Shown: positions 1 through 9,414 of the stretch, piece after piece | Layout of the letters: every line of letters starts with the position of its first letter | How positions within the stretch are numbered: the first letter of the stretch is position 1 | Position numbers and translations under genes: made by a program | Assembly (NCBI RefSeq): GCF_000763575.1 | Contig: NZ_CP009170.1 | Location: 1,298,501-1,362,500, forward strand | DNA length: 64,000 nucleotides | Reading direction: 5' to 3' | From: Thermoanaerobacter kivui | GTDB taxonomy: Bacteria > Bacillota > Thermoanaerobacteria > Thermoanaerobacterales > Thermoanaerobacteraceae | Notes under the pieces: model-generated | Told to the model about the DNA's origin: nothing | The model's input: only the letters and a program-made list of their open reading frames with translations | The model's database searches: none

Positions 1-434
1 GTGTTGTAGCGCAAAGCCAAAGCCGCTGCCATGGCGTAATTTCCCCCAGACCCTATTCCAATCACATCATCATCTGGTTCAATGACTTCCCCAGTGCCTG
101 AAATGAGCAAAGTAGAAGTCTTATCTACCGCAATTAAAAGAGCCTCCAACTTTCTTAAAATCTTGTCTTTTCTCCATTCTTGTGCCAACTCTACTGCAGC
201 CCTTTTTAAATTCCCTCCATATTGTTCCAGTTTTTCTTCAAATTTTTGAGAAAGCGTTAAGGCATCTGCCACAGAACCTGCAAATCCTACTATTACTTCC
301 CCATTGTACAACCTTCGAATTTTCTTTGCCCCATGCTTTAAAATAGTATTTTCTCCGAATGTAATTTGGCCATCGCCAGCCACTGAAACTCGATCGCCTT
401 TTCTAACAGCAATTATGGTAGTACCCTTAAACAT
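1..434 (-). CDS. hslV: ATP-dependent protease proteolytic subunit HslV (ClpQ), C-terminus cut by the window
   Basis: This encodes the N-terminal 144 residues or so of HslV, the proteasome-like peptidase that works with the HslU ATPase as a cytoplasmic degradation machine. The start ATG at 434 gives [11 protein letters not shown]; in this family the Thr after the short leader is the catalytic nucleophile, here probably Thr5. Conserved stretches [17 protein letters not shown] and [13 protein letters not shown] are visible. The gene follows topA on the same strand after a gap of about 80 bases, as in other Firmicutes where topA, hslV, hslU and codY are close together. The stop codon and the expected hslU lie beyond the left edge. 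Confidence 0.95.
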   Translation of the reverse strand, partial: MFKGTTIIAVRKGDRVSVAGDGQITFGENTILKHGAKKIRRLYNGEVIVGFAGSVADALTLSQKFEEKLEQYGGNLKRAAVELAQEWRKDKILRKLEALLIAVDKTSTLLISGTGEVIEPDDDVIGIGSGGNYAMAAALALRYN

Positions 435-513
435 TTTTACACCCCTTTAGATAGTTTAATATTAACACATTTTTCACAATGGTTCAAGAATTAATTCAAA
501 ATTTTTTTTAAAT

Positions 514-2595
514 TCATTTAACTTCTTTTTCGTAGTCGCATTGAGGATTAGAGCATTTTAAAATTGTATTATTCTTTGTGTTTTTTTCTACTAATAAACT
601 TCCACATATGGGACATTTTTCTTCCACTGGCTTATCCCACAGGATAAAATCACATTCAGGAGCATTTTCACATCCATAATAAGTTCTTCCTTTTTTACTC
701 TTTTTCATAACAATTTCTCCGCCACATTTAGGGCATTTTACCCCCACCTTTTCGTACAGCGGTTTTGTATTTTTGCATTCGGGGAAACCGGGACAAGCTA
801 AAAACTTTCCGAATTTGCCCTTTTTTATTACCATATTTCTTCCACAAAATTCACATTCAATATCTGTTACTTCAACTTCTTCTTTTATATCTATTTCTTC
901 CATTTGCTCTTCTGCAATTTTCAAAGTCTTATAAAAATCCTTGTAAAATTCTTGTACCACTTCATACCATTTAGCCTGACCCTCTTCTATTTTATCTAAC
1001 TGTTCTTCCATTTCAGCTGTAAATTTCACGTCAACAATTTTTGAAAAATATTCCTTTAATACATCAGTGACTATGAAGCCCAATTCTGTTGGTTTTAAAG
1101 TCTTTTTGTCTTTTACCACATATCCTCTTTCTAACAAAGTAGAGATAGTAGGAGCATAAGTGCTGGGACGACCTATTCCTTTTTCCTCCAATTCTTTAAT
1201 CAAAGAAGCTTCTGTATATCGAGGCGGAGGCTGGGTAAAATGTTGCATTGGCTTTAATTCCTCTAAAAACAATTTGGTCCCTTCTTGAAGTACAGGTACA
1301 GTTTTTTCTTCCTCTTCTTGCATATCTGTTCCTTCTACATACACTGTCATAAAACCTAAAAATTTAATGCTAGACCCTGAGGCTTTAAAAACATATCCAT
1401 TATTTACTATGTCCATAGAAACAGTATCGTAAATTGCAGGTGCCATTTGACTTGCTATGAATCTACTCCAAACTAATTTGTACAATTTATATTGGTCTGG
1501 CGTTAAGGAATCCTTTATACTCTCGGGATCCCTGTAAATAGAAGTAGGTCTTATAGCTTCATGAGCATCCTGAACATTGGCCTTTTTAGAAGCATAATTT
1601 GCTCCCGGATTGGCATACTCTTTTCCAAACTTTTCAACTATATATTTATATACCTCTGCCTTAGCCTCATTTGCCACCCTTGTAGAATCTGTCCTTATAT
1701 AAGTAATAAGACCTACACTGCCTTCTCCTTTGATTTCTACCCCCTCATATAATTGTTGTGCAATTAACATAGTTTTTTTTGCAGTAAATCCCAATTTTCT
1801 CGAAGCTTCTTGTTGTAAAGTACTAGTGATAAAAGGTGGAGAAGGATTCCTCTTTTTGACACCTGTTTTTACTTTATCTATAATGTATTCTTCAGACAAT
1901 GCTGCTAATATTTTGTCTACATCTTCTTTTGTCTTTAACTCAACTTTATCCTTTTTAGTACCGTAGAATTTTGCCTCAAACTTGCCAGAGTTTTTCTCAT
2001 CAGAGAGAATCACGGTAATACTCCAATATTCTTCTGGCACAAAGGCTTCTATTTCTCTTTCTCTGTCGCAGATAAGCCTAGCTGCTACTGATTGAACTCT
2101 GCCTGCACTTAATCCCCTCTTTATTTTTTTCCAAAGAAGGGGACTTATTTTATATCCTACTAATCTATCAAGAATTCTCCTGGCTTGTTGCGCATCTACC
2201 AAATTTAAATCTATAGAGCGAGGGCTTTTAAGAGCAGTTTGCACTGCATTTTTTGTGATCTCGTGAAATTCTATGCGACAAGGCTCCTCAATATTCAAAT
2301 TTAACAATTGGGCAATATGCCAGGAAATTGCTTCTCCTTCTCTGTCAGGGTCAGTGGCCAAAAAAATTTTATCTGCATCCTTTGCTTCTTTTTTTAAATT
2401 CTCTATAATAGCCCCTTTTCCCCGAATAGTTATGTACCTAGGAGCAAAATTGTTTTCAATATCGATACCTAATTGACTTTTAGGCAAATCCCTAACATGA
2501 CCCATGGAGGCTTCCACTTTAAAATTTTTCCCCAAAAATTTTGATATAGTTTTCGCTTTAGATGGGGACTCAACAATAACCAGTGATTTTGCCAT
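514..2595 (-). CDS. topA: DNA topoisomerase I (type IA)
   Basis: TopA relaxes negative supercoils by cutting and rejoining one DNA strand. The TOPRIM domain is at the N-terminus (VIVESPSKAKT at the start, DPDREGE at about 82-88). The catalytic tyrosine is in GLITYIRTDSTR at about residue 299. The C-terminus carries three four-cysteine zinc ribbons, beginning CEFCGR, CPKCGG and CPICGS. The open frame extends to 2649, but the ATG at 2595 (MAKSLVIVES) sits behind a good GGAGGTG site and matches the family start, giving 693 residues. It lies downstream of dprA and upstream of hslV, the usual Firmicute order. Confidence 0.97.
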   Translation of the reverse strand: MAKSLVIVESPSKAKTISKFLGKNFKVEASMGHVRDLPKSQLGIDIENNFAPRYITIRGKGAIIENLKKEAKDADKIFLATDPDREGEAISWHIAQLLNLNIEEPCRIEFHEITKNAVQTALKSPRSIDLNLVDAQQARRILDRLVGYKISPLLWKKIKRGLSAGRVQSVAARLICDREREIEAFVPEEYWSITVILSDEKNSGKFEAKFYGTKKDKVELKTKEDVDKILAALSEEYIIDKVKTGVKKRNPSPPFITSTLQQEASRKLGFTAKKTMLIAQQLYEGVEIKGEGSVGLITYIRTDSTRVANEAKAEVYKYIVEKFGKEYANPGANYASKKANVQDAHEAIRPTSIYRDPESIKDSLTPDQYKLYKLVWSRFIASQMAPAIYDTVSMDIVNNGYVFKASGSSIKFLGFMTVYVEGTDMQEEEEKTVPVLQEGTKLFLEELKPMQHFTQPPPRYTEASLIKELEEKGIGRPSTYAPTISTLLERGYVVKDKKTLKPTELGFIVTDVLKEYFSKIVDVKFTAEMEEQLDKIEEGQAKWYEVVQEFYKDFYKTLKIAEEQMEEIDIKEEVEVTDIECEFCGRNMVIKKGKFGKFLACPGFPECKNTKPLYEKVGVKCPKCGGEIVMKKSKKGRTYYGCENAPECDFILWDKPVEEKCPICGSLLVEKNTKNNTILKCSNPQCDYEKEVK

Positions 2596-2645
2596 TTTGA
2601 CACCTCCAAAACAATTTATAATTATATCAAAGTTTTTGACAATTA

Positions 2646-3734
2646 TCAAAATATTTTTTTCTCATATTTATTCCCAGGTAATTTCTCTATTATACCTTTT
2701 AGCATCAGAGAAGATAAAATGACATTTGCTTTTGCCGCTTTTAATCCAAAATAGCTTATCACCTCTTCAATGTCTCTCGGGGCTTCACAGATAAATTCAT
2801 ATACCTTTTTTTCCTCATCTGACAGAGAAGCTAAAGTATTTTGTGTGATTTTTTCCTGTACATCACCTCTAAAATTAAACTCCTCTAAAATGTCATTTAC
2901 ATCATTAACAAGTTTTGCTCCTTGTTTTATAAGTTCGTTGGTGCCTTTACTGTAGGCACTGGTGGCATTACCAGGTACAGCAAAAACTTCTCTTCCTTGC
3001 TCCAAAGCAAATTTCGCTGTCAAAAGAGAACCACTTTTTACTCCTGCCTCTACCACCACTACCCCAAGAGATAAACCACTTATTATTCTGTTGCGTGAAG
3101 GAAAATTTTGGGGAAGTGGTGGAAAATCCAAAGGAAATTCTGAGACTAATAAGCCGTTTTCAATAATTTGCTCCATCAATTTTTTGTTTTCTTTTGGGTA
3201 GACCACATTAATACCGCTTCCTAAAACAGCGATAGTTTTGCCCTTTGCCTTTAATGCTCCTATATGAGAGAAACTATCAATCCCTCTTGCCATCCCACTT
3301 ACAACTATTATCCCTCTTTCTGCTAATTCATAAGCTAACTTTTGAGCCATTTGCTTTCCATAAAAAGTAGCATTCCTCGACCCCACCATTGCTATACACA
3401 AACTGTCTTTTAAACTTATATTCCCCTTTGTATACAAAACTGGAGGCGGGTCGTAAATATTTTTCAATTCTTCAGGATATTCTTCCTCTTCTAATGTATA
3501 AACCTTTATTCTTAATTTTTGCAACCTTTCTATGTACTCAAAAGGGTTTTGTTTTTTCGCTTCTATTATATTCTCAGTCAGCTTCTTGCTTCGAACTGCT
3601 TTTAAAATATCGATTTCTTTGGCATTGTACACTTCTTCTGCACTTCCAAAAAACTCAATTAACTTCGTAAAATTCTTATATCCTACTCCTTTGATGCTGC
3701 TTAACCATATTTTAAAAACTTTATTCCTTTCCAT
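2646..3734 (-). CDS. dprA: DNA-processing protein DprA/Smf
   Basis: DprA loads RecA on incoming single-stranded DNA in transformation; many Clostridia keep it without clear competence. The 362-residue product has an N-terminal helix-hairpin-helix/SAM-like part, the Rossmann-like DNA-binding core (MVGSRNATFYG at about 117, VSGMARGIDSFSH, GSGINVVYPKEN, then FPSRNRIISGLS) and a C-terminal winged-helix-like tail. The ATG at 3734 has an AAGGGGAAG site upstream. It precedes topA by about 50 bases and is divergent from rnhB, so the 91-base gap to 3825 must hold both promoters. Confidence 0.95.
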   Translation of the reverse strand: MERNKVFKIWLSSIKGVGYKNFTKLIEFFGSAEEVYNAKEIDILKAVRSKKLTENIIEAKKQNPFEYIERLQKLRIKVYTLEEEEYPEELKNIYDPPPVLYTKGNISLKDSLCIAMVGSRNATFYGKQMAQKLAYELAERGIIVVSGMARGIDSFSHIGALKAKGKTIAVLGSGINVVYPKENKKLMEQIIENGLLVSEFPLDFPPLPQNFPSRNRIISGLSLGVVVVEAGVKSGSLLTAKFALEQGREVFAVPGNATSAYSKGTNELIKQGAKLVNDVNDILEEFNFRGDVQEKITQNTLASLSDEEKKVYEFICEAPRDIEEVISYFGLKAAKANVILSSLMLKGIIEKLPGNKYEKKIF

Positions 3735-3825
3735 ATATGACTTCCCCTTTAATATCGTTTTCCTTAATTATCTTTATTATAATATATGAAGTGTGATAAA
3801 ATAAAGAAAAAAGAAAGGTGATAAA

Positions 3826-4554
3826 ATGTCAAATTTCTACAATATACACAAATTAAAAGAGTACATATACCAAAATGGCCCAACTAGCTTACAATCCCTT
3901 AAACTAAATGAAGCAGCCCAGAGATGGCTGCAAAAAGAAATGGAGAGAATTAAAAATTTAACATACTTTGAAAATCAGCTACATAATTTAAATTTTAAAT
4001 TTATCGGAGGAGTAGACGAAGCGGGAAGAGGACCTTTGGTAGGACCAGTAGTCGCTGCCTGTGTTATTCTTCCAAAAGAAGTATTTATTCCTGACATAAA
4101 TGATTCAAAAAAACTGTCAGAAGAAAAAAGAGAATTGCTGGCAGAGGTTATTAAGAAAAATGCCCTTTCTTACGGGATTGGAATTGTAGAATGTGACGAA
4201 ATCGATAGAATAAACATATTAAACGCCACTTACAAAGCAATGCAAATAGCCGTCTCAAAAATTTTGCAAAAAATCGATTATCTCTTAGTGGATGCAGTGA
4301 CAATACCTCAAATTGAAATAAATCAAAAAGCGATAGTAAAAGGAGATTCAAAAAGCATTTCAATAGCTGCCGCTTCCATATTGGCAAAAGTAGAAAGGGA
4401 CAAAATTATGAAAGAGTATCACAAAATATATCCTCAATATAACTTTCAAAAGAACAAAGGTTATGGCACAAAAGAACACATAGAGGCCATTAAAAAATAC
4501 GGACCTTGCCCTATTCACAGAAAAACTTTTATTGAAAAAATCTTGAAGGGATGA
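3826..4554 (+). CDS. rnhB: Ribonuclease HII
   Basis: RNase HII cuts RNA in RNA/DNA hybrids and removes misinserted ribonucleotides. The catalytic signature GVDEAGRGPLVGP is at about 62-74 (Asp64 and Glu65), and later motifs KGDSKSISIAAASILAKV and PQYNFQKNKGYGT fit the family. At 242 residues it has the N-terminal extension of about 55 residues found in Gram-positive RnhB proteins. The start has a GAAAGGTGA site. It is one of the few plus-strand genes; yraN follows after 6 bases. The pair appears inverted relative to the flanking genes. Confidence 0.96.
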   Translation: MSNFYNIHKLKEYIYQNGPTSLQSLKLNEAAQRWLQKEMERIKNLTYFENQLHNLNFKFIGGVDEAGRGPLVGPVVAACVILPKEVFIPDINDSKKLSEEKRELLAEVIKKNALSYGIGIVECDEIDRINILNATYKAMQIAVSKILQKIDYLLVDAVTIPQIEINQKAIVKGDSKSISIAAASILAKVERDKIMKEYHKIYPQYNFQKNKGYGTKEHIEAIKKYGPCPIHRKTFIEKILKG

Positions 4555-4560
4555 AAACTA

Positions 4561-4932
4561 TTGAACAAAAAAATAATAGGCAGCTTAGGTGAAAAGATAG
4601 CTGCCCAATATCTTACAAAATCGGGATATAAAATATTGGAGAAAAACTTCAAATGCAAAATAGGCGAAATAGATATAATCGCCTTATATAAAAATCAATT
4701 GGTTTTTGTAGAAGTAAAAACGAGGACTTCCACTTCTTTTGGTGTTGCGAGTGAAGCCGTAAATTTTTATAAGCAGCAAAAAATAGTAAAAGTTGCTCAG
4801 CTTTACATAGCTTCAACAGATAAATTTAAAAACTTACAGCCTCGTTTTGATGTGATTGAAATTTACTTAAACCCTAATACACTAAACTTCGAAAAGATAA
4901 ATCACATTCCTAATGCTTTTTTACTATCTTAA
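4561..4932 (+). CDS. yraN: YraN/UPF0102 family nuclease-fold protein
   Basis: This 123-residue protein belongs to the UPF0102 family, which has a restriction-endonuclease-like fold and no firmly known role; neighbours suggest DNA repair or RNA/DNA processing. The family core is visible as GEKIAAQYLTKSGYKILEKNF, then GEIDIIA and VFVEVKTR, with the acidic residues and E-x-K arrangement of the PD-(D/E)XK fold. The start is TTG at 4561, just after the rnhB stop, so the two are probably translated from one message. The last 9 bases overlap the end of trpS, which runs the other way. Confidence 0.9.
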   Translation: MNKKIIGSLGEKIAAQYLTKSGYKILEKNFKCKIGEIDIIALYKNQLVFVEVKTRTSTSFGVASEAVNFYKQQKIVKVAQLYIASTDKFKNLQPRFDVIEIYLNPNTLNFEKINHIPNAFLLS

Positions 4933-5904
4933 TATTAATCCCATTTTTTCTTTTACTTCTTTTAAAGTATTTTCAGCAACAGCCTCTGCTTTTTGAGCTC
5001 CCTCTTTTAAAACACTCAAAACGTAATCTCTGCTAAGCTCTTTGTAGTTTTGCTGTATGACTGCTAACTTTTCAATGATGACATCTGCTAATTCTTTCTT
5101 TAGAGTGCCGTATCCTTGTCCTTTAAACTTATTTTCCACTTCTTCCACATTCATTTCAGTAAACAAGCTGTAAAGAGTCAAAAGATTGCTGACTCCCGGC
5201 TTTTTGTCCCAATCAAGCCTTATTTCACTTTCTGAATCTGTTACAGCTTTCATTATTTTCTTTCTAATAAGAGAAGGGTCATCTAAAAGATTGATTCTAT
5301 TATAAGGGTCTTCATCGCTTTTGCTCATCTTCTTAGTAGGGTCAGTAAGACTCATTATTCTCGCACCAAATTTTAAAATCATAGGCTCAGGAACTACAAA
5401 AGTTTCACCAAATCTGTTGTTAAAACGCTGTGCAATGTTTCTTGTCAGTTCTAAGTGCTGCTTTTGGTCTTCTCCTACAGGAACATAATGGGTATTGTAT
5501 AAAAGTATATCTGCTGCCATCAAGTCCGGATATGTAAAAAGTCCAACTGAAACAGATTCCTTTCCTTTGCTTTTTTCCTTAAATTGTGTCATCCTGCTCA
5601 ATTCACCAAAATAGGTTATACATTGTAGCAACCATGCCAATTCTGCATGGGCAGGAACGTGAGACTGAACAAAAATAGTAACCTTTTTAGGATCTAAACC
5701 TATTGCAAGGTAAAGTGCTGCCAATTCAATAGTTTTTTCCTTTAAAACTTTAGGGTCTTGAGGAACTGTTAGAGCGTGCAAATCAACGACGCAAAAAAAG
5801 CATTCATGGTCGTCCTGTAATTTGACAAACTGTCTCATAGCTCCAAGATAATTGCCTATATGAATATCTCCTGTCGGCTGAACTCCAGAAAAAACTCTTT
5901 TCAA
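4924..5904 (-). CDS. trpS: Tryptophan--tRNA ligase
   Basis: TrpRS is a class I aminoacyl-tRNA synthetase that charges tRNA-Trp. The HIGH-type motif is in GDIHIGNYLGA near the N-terminus (residues 12-22) and the KMSKS loop is in KKMSKSDEDP at about residue 192. The length of 326 residues is normal. The start is TTG at 5904 behind AAGGAGTTGATATA. The upstream gap to the YitT gene is only 87 bases with no T-box-like leader, so regulation by uncharged tRNA is not evident here. Its 3' end overlaps yraN by 9 bases, a tail-to-tail arrangement with no visible terminator. Confidence 0.97.
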   Translation of the reverse strand: MKRVFSGVQPTGDIHIGNYLGAMRQFVKLQDDHECFFCVVDLHALTVPQDPKVLKEKTIELAALYLAIGLDPKKVTIFVQSHVPAHAELAWLLQCITYFGELSRMTQFKEKSKGKESVSVGLFTYPDLMAADILLYNTHYVPVGEDQKQHLELTRNIAQRFNNRFGETFVVPEPMILKFGARIMSLTDPTKKMSKSDEDPYNRINLLDDPSLIRKKIMKAVTDSESEIRLDWDKKPGVSNLLTLYSLFTEMNVEEVENKFKGQGYGTLKKELADVIIEKLAVIQQNYKELSRDYVLSVLKEGAQKAEAVAENTLKEVKEKMGLILR

Positions 5905-5991
5905 TATATCAACTCCTTTTCGTCTTCTTTAAGTATTTCAGTCAGTTTAAGAAAAATTATAAAAGAAAATCTTAAAATTTTCAATAGAAGA

Positions 5992-6858
5992 CTAAAATAG
6001 CTCTCTTCTAAAGCCTTTTCCTTGTACTTCAGCTACATCTAATATGGAGATAAAAGCATTTTCATCTATTTGCTGCACAATGAGTTTAAGCTGTGGTAAT
6101 TGCGTGAGGGATACTATACAATATAGTACTCTTTTCTCTTCTTTTGTATACGCTCCTTCACCATGAAGGAAAGTTACTCCCCTTTTCAAAGTTGTCATAA
6201 TTTCTTTGCTTACTTCTTCTTCTTTGTTAGTCACTATGAGTATCATCTTTTGTCTGTTAAAACCTTTAATAGTTTTGTCTACCACATACGAAGTAATATA
6301 CATGGAAACGAGAGTATACAACGCACTAGTTAAACCAAAAAATATGGTACCTATACCTACAATGAAAAAATTGACCACAAAGGAAATACGCCCTATCTCA
6401 AAGTTGTCATATTTCTTTTTTACAATGACAGAAATTATATCTAACCCTCCTGTAGAACCATGATTGCTAAAAACTATACCCATTCCCGCACCATTTAATA
6501 TACCTCCATATATAGACAAAAGCAAAGGATCATTTATATACAAAATATTCTTTATAGAATAAGTAAGCACTAAAAAAAATGACAAAAAAACTGTACCTAT
6601 TATAGTAAAAATAGTAAATCTCAAATTTACCTTCTTATAGCTTAATATCAAAAGAGGGATGTTTAACAAAAATATAGTGTATCCCGCAGGAAACTTAGTG
6701 AGATATTGAACTATAAGAGCTATGCCAGATACTCCTCCGCTCAAAAGTTTTGCAGGAACAATAAACATGTTTATTCCAATAGCAGATATCAATGTACCTA
6801 AAATTATAAAAAAAATATTTTTTGCACTCTGTTTATTTAAATACGCTTCTATTTCCAA
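5992..6858 (-). CDS. YitT family membrane protein (DUF161 plus DUF2179)
   Basis: This 288-residue integral membrane protein has about five or six hydrophobic segments in the first 200 residues (for example IFFIILGTLISAIGINMFIV and YTIFLLNIPLLILSY), followed by a soluble C-terminal domain of about 80 residues ending ISILDVAEVQGKGF. That arrangement is the YitT family, whose substrate is not established. The glycine-rich GGVSGIALI and GSTGGLDIISVI repeats are typical. The start is TTG at 6858 behind GGAGGTGTAATCTA. It lies between comM and trpS on the same strand. Confidence 0.85.
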   Translation of the reverse strand: MEIEAYLNKQSAKNIFFIILGTLISAIGINMFIVPAKLLSGGVSGIALIVQYLTKFPAGYTIFLLNIPLLILSYKKVNLRFTIFTIIGTVFLSFFLVLTYSIKNILYINDPLLLSIYGGILNGAGMGIVFSNHGSTGGLDIISVIVKKKYDNFEIGRISFVVNFFIVGIGTIFFGLTSALYTLVSMYITSYVVDKTIKGFNRQKMILIVTNKEEEVSKEIMTTLKRGVTFLHGEGAYTKEEKRVLYCIVSLTQLPQLKLIVQQIDENAFISILDVAEVQGKGFRRELF

Positions 6859-6986
6859 TAGATTACACCTCCTTTTTTATTATCTCACCAAGATTTTACG
6901 TTTTTATAAGTCACAAAATGTTAGTTTGTTGACAGACTTTTTCGTGGCTTAAAGTCTTGATTTACCATTGAGCTCGTGATAAAAAA

Positions 6987-8522
6987 TTATTTATACCAGT
7001 ATCTGCTATCAACGAGCCTGTATTGAAATGCCTCTGCCACATGTTCAAAACCTATATTTTCTGCTCCCTCTAAGTCAGCAATTGTTCTCGCTATTTTTAA
7101 AATTTTATTATACCCTCTTGCGCTCAAATAAAATTTTTCAAAAGCTTCATTTAAAAATTTTTTAGTATCACTGTCCAACTTACAATACTTCTTTATCATA
7201 TTGCCTTTTAATTGGGAATTAAAATATATCCCCCTACCTTTATACCTATTAAGCTGTATTTCCCTCGCTCTACTTACCCTTTTCCGTATCTCTTTAGAAC
7301 TTTCTGTAAAAGTTTCTTCATCAAAATATTTATCTTTTTTCAAAGGTTTTACTTCCACATGCAAATCAATTCTATCTAAAAGAGGTCCTGAAATCTTATT
7401 TTGATACCTCCTAATTTCGTTTATACTACATCGACACTCTTGTGTCTCATCACCATAATAGCCACAAGGACAAGGATTCATCGCCAAAATTAGAATGAAC
7501 TTACTCGGATAAGTAAAGGTCCCGTTAACTCGCGTTATTGTTACAAATTCATCTTCTAAAGGCTGTCTTAAAACTTCTATAGCATCCTTTTTAAATTCTG
7601 GTATTTCATCTAAAAACAGTACACCATAATGTGCAAGAGAAACTTCCCCCGGTTTAGGGTATTTCCCTCCACCTACTAAAGAAACCGTCGAAATAGTATG
7701 ATGAGGAGCCCTAAAAGGACGAGTTGTAATGAGAGGAGTGCCTTTAGGCAACAAACCTGCTATGCTGTATATCTTTGTAACCTCTAATGCTTCTTCAAAG
7801 CTCATCTGTGGGAGTATCGTAGGAAATCGCCGTGCCAACATAGTCTTCCCCGAACCAGGAGGACCTATCATAAGCACGTTATGGCCTCCCGCAGCAGCAA
7901 TTTCAAGAACTCGCTTTGCATTTTCCTGCCCTTTAACTTCAGCAAAATCCACTTCATATTCTACATTATTAAAAAAACTCTGTATATCTACTGTAAAAGG
8001 TTCAATAATTCTCTCCCCATTTAAAAAATCTACTACCTCTTTTAAATTTTTTGCAGCATACACTTTTATTCCATCAACTACAGCAGCCTCGTATGCGTTT
8101 TCAAAAGGTACCACAATAGAAGATATGCCTCTTTGCTTAGCACCAATCGTCATGGGTAAAATCCCATTTATAGGTCGTATAGTCCCATCTAATGAAAGTT
8201 CTCCCACAAACGCTATGTTTTCAATATTTTCATTTTTTATTTGCCCGATACATACCAATATCCCTACTGCCAAAGGCAAATCAAAAGCTGTGCCTTCCTT
8301 TTTGGTATTAGCAGGCGCCAGATTTACAGTGATCTTTTTAAGTGGAAACTCGTAACCGCTGTTTTTAATTGCAGACCTTACTCTATCTCTTGCTTCTTTG
8401 ACCTCTGTATCTCCTAACCCCACTATATCAAAAGAAGGAAGGCCGTTAGACATATCGATTTCAACATCAACTATGTAAGCTTCTATCCCTAAAATAGCCA
8501 TACTTTTAGTTTTAGAAAGCAT
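6987..8522 (-). CDS. comM: YifB/ComM family Mg-chelatase-like AAA+ ATPase
   Basis: The family is an AAA+ motor; in some Gram-negative bacteria ComM is a helicase that aids branch migration in natural transformation, and the role in Clostridia is inferred from that. The 511-residue protein has an N-terminal Lon-protease-like domain (about 1-170), Walker A GPPGSGKTML at about 219, Walker B VLFLDEIPEF, a four-cysteine-like insert CPCGYYGDETQECRC, and a C-terminal Mg-chelatase domain with SARGYNKILKIARTIADLEG. The ATG at 8522 follows AAGGGGGGAG. It starts 13 bases after rbgA and is near dprA, which fits a shared DNA-uptake or recombination theme. Confidence 0.93.
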   Translation of the reverse strand: MLSKTKSMAILGIEAYIVDVEIDMSNGLPSFDIVGLGDTEVKEARDRVRSAIKNSGYEFPLKKITVNLAPANTKKEGTAFDLPLAVGILVCIGQIKNENIENIAFVGELSLDGTIRPINGILPMTIGAKQRGISSIVVPFENAYEAAVVDGIKVYAAKNLKEVVDFLNGERIIEPFTVDIQSFFNNVEYEVDFAEVKGQENAKRVLEIAAAGGHNVLMIGPPGSGKTMLARRFPTILPQMSFEEALEVTKIYSIAGLLPKGTPLITTRPFRAPHHTISTVSLVGGGKYPKPGEVSLAHYGVLFLDEIPEFKKDAIEVLRQPLEDEFVTITRVNGTFTYPSKFILILAMNPCPCGYYGDETQECRCSINEIRRYQNKISGPLLDRIDLHVEVKPLKKDKYFDEETFTESSKEIRKRVSRAREIQLNRYKGRGIYFNSQLKGNMIKKYCKLDSDTKKFLNEAFEKFYLSARGYNKILKIARTIADLEGAENIGFEHVAEAFQYRLVDSRYWYK

Positions 8523-8534
8523 AAAACTCCCCCC

Positions 8535-9368
8535 TTAAGGCCTTTCTAAAGATATCCTCCCAAGCTTACCACTGCGAAACTCTTCTATCAAAATTTGAGA
8601 AGCTTTTAGAGTATCCACTTCTCCTCCTGAAATGAGGCAACTTCTTTTCCTTCCTATTTCTTTTAGAATTTCAAAATTATCTTCTATTATTTTATCAATT
8701 TTGTATCGAGACATCAAATAATTGGCGTAATATTTTTTCAAAATTTCTATCAACTGTATAGCTAATTCTTCTATGTCTAAAATTTCATCCTTAATTGCCC
8801 CTGTCAAAGCTAACATTACTCCTACCTTTTCGTCATCAAATTTAGGCCACAGTATCCCAGGGGTATCTAAAAGGTCAAAATTTGGCGTTTTTATCCAGTG
8901 TAAAGCTCTCGTCACTCCAGGTTTATCTCCTGTTTTTGCTCTTTTACTTCCAATTAATTTATTAATAAGGGTGGATTTACCTACGTTAGGCACTCCAACA
9001 ATCATAACTCTCAACCTAGGCATCATGCCTTTTTGCTGTTTTTTATCTAATATCTCTTTGCACACCTGTTTAGTTGTGTCCATTATTTCCTTAATTCCCA
9101 TACCTGTGATTGAATTGATTTTTACTGCAGCTATTCCCTTTTGTTTGAAATATTGTATCCATAAACTAGTTACCTCATCATCAGCCAAGTCAGCTTTATT
9201 TAAAAGTATCAACCTTTTTTTATTTTTTGCTATATCGTCAATATCTGGGTTTCTGCTGCTTACAGGTATTCTAGCGTCCACCACCTCATATAGCACATCT
9301 ACCAACTTGAGATTAGAAATTATCTCTTTTTTAGATTTTGCCATATGTCCAGGATACCACTGTATCAT
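8535..9368 (-). CDS. rbgA: Ribosome biogenesis GTPase RbgA (YlqF)
   Basis: RbgA is a circularly permuted GTPase needed for late 50S assembly in Bacillus. The permuted order is visible: the G4 motif NKAD comes first (about 57), then G1 GVPNVGKSTLINKL at about 124 and DTPGILWP (G3). The N-terminal MIQWYPGHMAKS is a family hallmark. The length of 277 residues is normal. The ATG at 9368 has GGAGGAAATGGT upstream. It follows rplS, the usual order, but a clear terminator lies between them, so it may depend on readthrough. Confidence 0.95.
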   Translation of the reverse strand: MIQWYPGHMAKSKKEIISNLKLVDVLYEVVDARIPVSSRNPDIDDIAKNKKRLILLNKADLADDEVTSLWIQYFKQKGIAAVKINSITGMGIKEIMDTTKQVCKEILDKKQQKGMMPRLRVMIVGVPNVGKSTLINKLIGSKRAKTGDKPGVTRALHWIKTPNFDLLDTPGILWPKFDDEKVGVMLALTGAIKDEILDIEELAIQLIEILKKYYANYLMSRYKIDKIIEDNFEILKEIGRKRSCLISGGEVDTLKASQILIEEFRSGKLGRISLERP

Positions 9369-9388
9369 ACCATTTCCTCCACATACTT

Positions 9389-9414
9389 AAAAAAGGGGTT
9401 TTAACCCCTTTTTT
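9389..9414 (-). terminator. Rho-independent terminator after rplS, upstream of rbgA
   Basis: On the minus strand the arms AAAAAAGGGGTT and AACCCCTTTTTT form a strong G/C-cored hairpin ending in a T-run. It overlaps the rplS stop codon at 9413-9415. It should end the ffh-rpsP-trmD-rplS transcript, with possible partial readthrough into rbgA. Confidence 0.85.

Noticed and set aside
5905..5991. T-box or trp leader upstream of trpS
   Set aside because: The gap is only 87 bases, has no specifier-loop or T-box sequence, and trpS follows another gene on the same strand.
6937..6960. Inverted repeat AGACTTT...AAAGTCT upstream of the YitT gene
   Set aside because: The 7-bp stem has a ten-base loop and no T-run, so it is not convincing as terminator or operator.
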